Shown one piece after another: positions 60,359 through 64,000 of a stretch of DNA of 64,000 bases; the first letter of the stretch is position 1; every line of letters starts with the position of its first letter. Under the pieces are notes generated by a model. That model searched no databases and was not told where the DNA came from. It saw only the letters and a list, made by a program, of their open reading frames with translations. Origin of the DNA: S010-25 sp964466455 (lineage in GTDB: Bacteria; Pseudomonadota; Gammaproteobacteria; SZUA-229); NCBI GenBank assembly GCA_964466455.1, contig CAYXNL010000001.1:19931-83930 (forward strand), written 5' to 3'. The translations under genes and the position numbers were made by a program.

Positions 60359-60877
60359 ATGACAGATAAACAGATAGTTCCTGTAAAAATTGCTATCCTG
60401 ACAGTATCAGACAGTCGCACTGAGGCTAACGATACATCGGGAGATGCTCTGGTTGAGCGGCTGACAGCGGCCGGTCATACACTGGTAGAAAGAAAAATTG
60501 TTGCGGATGACCGTTATCAGTTACGTGCTGTTGTGTCACGCTGGATTGCTGATATTGCCGTTGATGTCGTTATTAGTACCGGGGGTACCGGTTTAACCGG
60601 ACGCGATATAACACCGGAAGCTATTCGACCTTTATTCGATAAGGAGATTGAAGGAGTAGGTGAATTATTCCGCCTGGTTTCCTATGAGGAAATTGGAACC
60701 TCAACCATTGCTTCACGTTGTATCGGCGGGGTGGCCAACGGTACCTTTGTTTTTTGTTTGCCAGGCTCAACGGGTGCCTGTAGAACGGGTTGGGATAAAG
60801 TTATTGCCCCACAACTGGACTGTACTACCCGGCCCTGTAATATTGTGGCGTTAATGCCACGGCTACTTGAAGAATAA
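60359..60877 (+). CDS. moaB: Molybdenum cofactor biosynthesis protein MoaB
   Basis: A 172-aa protein with the MoaB/MogA fold: KIAILTVSDSRTEANDTSGDALVERLTAAGH, VDVVISTGGTGLTGRDITPEAIRPLFDKEIEGVGELFR and NGTFVFCLPGSTGACRTGWDKVIAPQLD. It adenylylates molybdopterin or is a MogA substitute. It lies 29 bp after the kinase gene and 56 bp before moeA. Confidence 0.92.
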   Translation: MTDKQIVPVKIAILTVSDSRTEANDTSGDALVERLTAAGHTLVERKIVADDRYQLRAVVSRWIADIAVDVVISTGGTGLTGRDITPEAIRPLFDKEIEGVGELFRLVSYEEIGTSTIASRCIGGVANGTFVFCLPGSTGACRTGWDKVIAPQLDCTTRPCNIVALMPRLLEE

Positions 60878-60933
60878 ATCGCCTGAAGAGTGTTCTTAAA
60901 AATACCTGTAATATATTGTGTATACAGGTCAAC

Positions 60934-62205
60934 ATGATTAAAGAAAAAATGAATAAAGAAAAAATAATATCTACTGATTGTTGTGCTTCACCTGGCCTGA
61001 TATCTGTTGACAAAGCCATTGAGCATATTCTTGCTATGGCCGAGGCAGTGTCGGAAATAGAAAATATTATAATCGAGGATAGTTGTAGCCGAATTCTTGC
61101 AGAAGATATCTATGCAGATATTAATGTTCCCGGTTACGATAATAGTGCGATGGATGGTTACGCTGTTCGCAGTGCAGAGGTATCAGCAAGGGGTGTGCTG
61201 CCAGTTACGCAAAGAATTCCAGCCGGTAGTATCGGGGAGCCATTACGCAAAGGAACTGCGGCGCGAATTTTTACCGGAGCACCAGTGCCACCCGGTGCTG
61301 ATGCGGTTGTAATGCAGGAAAAATGCACTGCGGGAGATGATGAAGTAACGATTAACAGCAAGGTTAAGGCAGGTACGAATATTCGCCGCGCAGGAGAGGA
61401 TATTGCTGCTGGTAATAGAGTGCTTAAAAGTGGAAAACGTATTCGTCTGCAGGAAATGGGTTTGCTTGCCTCTGTTGGCGTAGCCAGTATAAAAGTAAAA
61501 AGACGGCTGAAAGTTGCGATCTTTTTTACCGGTGATGAACTGGTAAATCCCGGACAGACGTTACAGGCCGGGCAGATTTATAACTCCAATAAATATACGA
61601 TTACCGGTTATTTGCAGGCATTGGATACTGAAATTATTGATCTTGGCATTGTTCCCGATACACTGGATGATACCTTGCGGGTGTTAAAAACAGCGGCAGA
61701 AGCAGCCGATCTGGTCATAACCAGTGGTGGTGTGTCGGTGGGGGAAGAAGATTATGTGCGTCTTGCACTGGAAGAACTGGGCGAACTTTTTATGTGGCGT
61801 ATTGCGATGAAGCCGGGCAAGCCGGTGGCCTTTGGTAGAGTTTTTCGTGATGATTCAAGCCAGGCATTATTTATGGGCTTGCCGGGTAATCCGGTTTCTG
61901 TCTTTGTAACCGGGGTACTGTTTGCGCGACCATTAATTTTAACCATGCAGGGTGCGTCAACCGTTCAGCCCTGCAAGGTAATAGCCATAGCTGATTTTAA
62001 CTGGCCGGGTAGTAGTCGGCAGGAATACCTGAGAGTGCATGTTGAAACGGTTAATAATGAGCCAGTTGCTTCATTATACCCACATCAGGGTTCAGGTGTG
62101 CTCAGCTCGGTAAGCTGGGCGGATGGACTGGCTGAAGTAGCGGAGGGGCAGGATATTTCACCGGGTGACAGCATTGCTTTTATCCCGTTTCAGGGCTTAT
62201 TTTAA
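60934..62205 (+). CDS. moeA: Molybdopterin molybdotransferase MoeA
   Basis: Inserts molybdate into adenylylated molybdopterin. The 423 aa show VPGYDNSAMDGYAVRSAEV, FTGAPVPPGADAVVMQEKC, FFTGDELVNPGQTLQAGQIYNSNKY, TSGGVSVGEEDYV and GLPGNPVSVFVTGVLFARP, in order. The ATG at 60934 with AGGT five bases upstream was chosen; another ATG at 60949 and a TTG at 60916 are possible. It follows moaB, giving a Moco gene pair beside the Mo-dependent cluster. Confidence 0.95.
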   Translation: MIKEKMNKEKIISTDCCASPGLISVDKAIEHILAMAEAVSEIENIIIEDSCSRILAEDIYADINVPGYDNSAMDGYAVRSAEVSARGVLPVTQRIPAGSIGEPLRKGTAARIFTGAPVPPGADAVVMQEKCTAGDDEVTINSKVKAGTNIRRAGEDIAAGNRVLKSGKRIRLQEMGLLASVGVASIKVKRRLKVAIFFTGDELVNPGQTLQAGQIYNSNKYTITGYLQALDTEIIDLGIVPDTLDDTLRVLKTAAEAADLVITSGGVSVGEEDYVRLALEELGELFMWRIAMKPGKPVAFGRVFRDDSSQALFMGLPGNPVSVFVTGVLFARPLILTMQGASTVQPCKVIAIADFNWPGSSRQEYLRVHVETVNNEPVASLYPHQGSGVLSSVSWADGLAEVAEGQDISPGDSIAFIPFQGLF

Positions 62206-62316
62206 ATTGCTCAGGGTTTATTCCGTCTTTTGTGTCTTTCGCGGATTAAGTTTTTGATCTTGCTTTAATTTTCCAACAGAAACACTCCGCCGTCTTGCTG
62301 TGGGGAATTATTCCTG

Positions 62317-62796
62317 TCATTCAGTTGCCAGACGGGTAAATTTTTTCAGTGCGGCAGTAATTTTATCAAGTGGTTTCTTACATCCGCGAATATTATCCCT
62401 CTTTGCCATATAAGCCGGATCGTTGTAGACAAGCCAAACCTGTCCTTTTTTATCCTTATAGGATAATGCTTTCTGTGGTAAATCCAGTGCGGCAGTTTGT
62501 GAACATAACATTAATGGCGTGCCAACCTTTGGGTTACCAAAAATTAATAGCTCAGTTGGGCGTAATTTTATCCCCGCTTTTTTTGCTCCCGCAGAATGAT
62601 TAATGCGGATAAAAATCGTCATGCCTTTTCTGTGTAATATTTTTTCTAGCCGGTTGATCGTTTCATTCACTGAGTAGTGGCTTTTTATCTTGATAATACC
62701 ATTTGAATTAGATATTTTAATGATGATTGAAATCTGAATAATAATTAACCCCAGCAGGATTAAAAAGATAACAATAAATATGTTTTTTTTATTCAT
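62317..62796 (-). CDS. DUF302-domain protein
   Basis: A 159-aa protein with an N-terminal membrane segment (about residues 5-27) and a DUF302 domain: HYSVNETINRLEKILHRKGMTIFIRINHSAGAKKAGIKLRPTELLIFGNPKVGTPLMLCSQTAALDLPQKALSYKDKKGQVWLVYNDPAYM. DUF302 proteins occur in many bacteria, often secreted or membrane-bound, with no established activity. The gene is convergent with moeA. Confidence 0.85.
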   Translation of the reverse strand: MNKKNIFIVIFLILLGLIIIQISIIIKISNSNGIIKIKSHYSVNETINRLEKILHRKGMTIFIRINHSAGAKKAGIKLRPTELLIFGNPKVGTPLMLCSQTAALDLPQKALSYKDKKGQVWLVYNDPAYMAKRDNIRGCKKPLDKITAALKKFTRLATE

Positions 62797-62902
62797 TGTG
62801 CTGCCTTTGTCTGCCTGATAAAGGTGATATACATTATTAGCCCGGTTGGGGTATCTATTCCGAGCGTTTATTTTATCCGTATTTGTTCAGGGTTTCACTG
62901 TT

Positions 62903-62926
62903 AAAAAAGGGGCTCTTTCGAGCCCC
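62903..62926 (-). terminator. Intrinsic terminator of the porin gene
   Basis: GGGGCTC-TTTC-GAGCCCC with a T-tract on the minus strand (six As at 62903-62908 on the plus strand). It lies about 75 bp beyond the stop of the porin gene and ends that transcript. Confidence 0.85.
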
Positions 62927-63001
62927 AAAAGCATGTACTGTATAATATCCTGAATTCAGCTATTACAACTATTGTCATTTTTTAGTTTTACTAACCCTGT
63001 G

Positions 63002-64000
63002 CTAAAAAATTGTAATCACTGATACAGATAAGCGATCATCCAGGCCGCTAAGTATCTGGTTGGCGCCACTACTGGAAGGTAGATTAGGTGCTTTTGCATC
63101 CCTGAACTCATAGTTGATTGTTGCACGCGATTTTTTGTTAAAGAAATATTGTGCACCGAGTGTTGTCGTATCAAATTGCCTTTCTTTTTTGGCAACATTA
63201 GTCATACGATCATAGGTATCATAGCGTAAGTCCAGTTCAAGATCAGGTAATATATTGTAACCAAAGGAGCCATACCAGCCATTTGCTTTCCCTTTTGTTT
63301 CTATATTAAAGGATGCTGTTGCGGTGTTTGCATTGTTTTTTGAACCAGCAATTGCTGCACCATCGGTGCCGTTAAAGATCATACCATCAGCATTAATGTA
63401 TTCAAAGGTGGACTGATATTTACCTTTATGGAAGGTAAAGCCAACACCAGAACGGGTTCGATCATACGTTCCTGCACCGGCTTTAGTCAATGTACGTTTA
63501 CCATTTTGATACCAGCCGAACATTTTTAAACTCTGGCGACGCGGTCCCTTGCTGTCATTAAAAATTAATGCTGATGACCAGTACAGGTAGAGTTCTTTGT
63601 TATTATTATTGTCACCGCGATCAATGCCATTACCGTTGCCGATCATAACAGCGTAACTGTGTTCCCATGCACCGAAATCGAAGGCATCAAATACCTGAAC
63701 ACCAACATCACGAAATGCGCTAACAGGGCCATTAGGTTTATTGGGATCATTTTTATCTGAGCCATTGCCATCAAAAAAACGTTCCAGCAGCAGGCCGTTT
63801 GTTACATTAGTGAAATTAATATAATTGAATACATGAATAGCCTGTAAGCCTTCCTCTGCACCCGGTGTTTTAAACTGACCAATTCGAATACGAGCTCCTT
63901 TAATATGATTCAGTGTAATACTGGCATCGGTTATTTTTGCACTGCCCGAACCACCACCCGGACGGGTAATACCATTGTTACCAAATTCAGCCAGGAAGAA
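63002..64000 (-). CDS. Outer-membrane porin (5' end outside the window)
   Basis: The frame stays open upstream of the internal ATG at 63646, through segments reading SAFRDVGVQVFDAFDFGAWE and RFFDGNGSDKNDPNKPNGPV, and I checked it without a stop to about 63805; it probably continues past the window edge. The visible C-terminal part is a beta-barrel (alternating strands, e.g. RSGVGFTFHKGKYQSTFEYINADG, LELDLRYDTYDRMTN) ending in F (LSVSVITIF), as required for BAM-dependent insertion. It resembles the phosphate-selective OprO/OprP porin type. The substrate is unknown. Confidence 0.75.
   Translation of the reverse strand, partial: FFLAEFGNNGITRPGGGSGSAKITDASITLNHIKGARIRIGQFKTPGAEEGLQAIHVFNYINFTNVTNGLLLERFFDGNGSDKNDPNKPNGPVSAFRDVGVQVFDAFDFGAWEHSYAVMIGNGNGIDRGDNNNNKELYLYWSSALIFNDSKGPRRQSLKMFGWYQNGKRTLTKAGAGTYDRTRSGVGFTFHKGKYQSTFEYINADGMIFNGTDGAAIAGSKNNANTATASFNIETKGKANGWYGSFGYNILPDLELDLRYDTYDRMTNVAKKERQFDTTTLGAQYFFNKKSRATINYEFRDAKAPNLPSSSGANQILSGLDDRLSVSVITIF

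Noticed and set aside
1..64000. tRNA, rRNA or known small RNA genes
   Set aside because: I saw no cloverleaf-like or rRNA sequence in the intergenic regions I read; tRNAscan and Infernal would be needed to exclude small RNAs.

Overview
The window is a draft-assembly scaffold segment (three 100-N gaps) from a gammaproteobacterium. The evidence for the lineage is gene content and gene order: fabA-fabB, xseB-ispA-dxs, dapA-bamC with gcvR-bcp beside it, ubiU-ubiV-ubiT, and a split class II ribonucleotide reductase (nrdJa/nrdJb) as in Pseudomonas. Base composition looks moderate (mid-40s percent GC by eye). The genus cannot be named from the sequence. The metabolism suggested is that of a facultative anaerobe that respires nitrate: an O2-independent ubiquinone pathway, a B12-dependent RNR, molybdenum-cofactor genes and a periplasmic nitrate-reductase-like cluster, with FNR-type boxes at key promoters.

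Layout. 1-10 kb: bpt, metH (B12-dependent), uup, a small BamE-like exported protein, fabAB and two small proteins of unknown function. 10-17 kb, all on the minus strand: rnd, a TerB-like protein, a membrane-anchored glutaredoxin-like protein, an MlaC-like protein, an unknown secreted protein, a two-gene MotA/TolQ-like plus MotB/ExbD-like stator pair, and a TauE/SafE-like membrane protein. 17-25 kb: an HDOD protein, rimO, tcdA, a hipBA-type toxin-antitoxin pair, a Bax inhibitor-1-like protein, an HPF-like protein, nhaR, a decayed region with a gap, and a YaiI/UPF0178 gene. 25-34 kb: a putative Fur-controlled porin/FMN-binding/PepSY operon, ycaO, bcp, gcvR, a PilZ protein, dapA and bamC. 34-38 kb: folE2, queD, dxs, ispA and xseB. 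38-49 kb: nrdJab behind an FNR/NrdR promoter, an unannotated 52-aa ORF, a YhcC-like radical SAM gene, ubiUV, a TauD-family dioxygenase, ubiT, pdxTS and moaA. 49-58 kb: an eight-gene minus-strand nitrate-reductase-like cluster. 58-62 kb: a sensor kinase whose response regulator survives only as a 3' fragment, then moaB and moeA. 62-64 kb: a DUF302 protein and a porin that runs off the window.

How the genes fit together. MoaA, MoaB and MoeA make the molybdenum cofactor for the NapA-like enzyme they flank. UbiTUV supply ubiquinone without oxygen for that respiration. NrdJ makes deoxynucleotides with or without oxygen and, like MetH, needs cobalamin. A perfect FNR palindrome lies before the cytochrome c/napA-like operon, and 8-of-10 matches lie before nrdJ and moaA, consistent with one anaerobic regulon.

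Most notable items: the nrdJ promoter (an FNR-like box plus two NrdR boxes 32 bp apart), the Nap-type cluster lacking NapB, NapC and NapD, the orphan stator pair, the small ORF behind nrdJb, the truncated response regulator, and several palindromic repeat elements. Two of the three assembly gaps are flanked by identical 55-bp ends and are probably artefacts.
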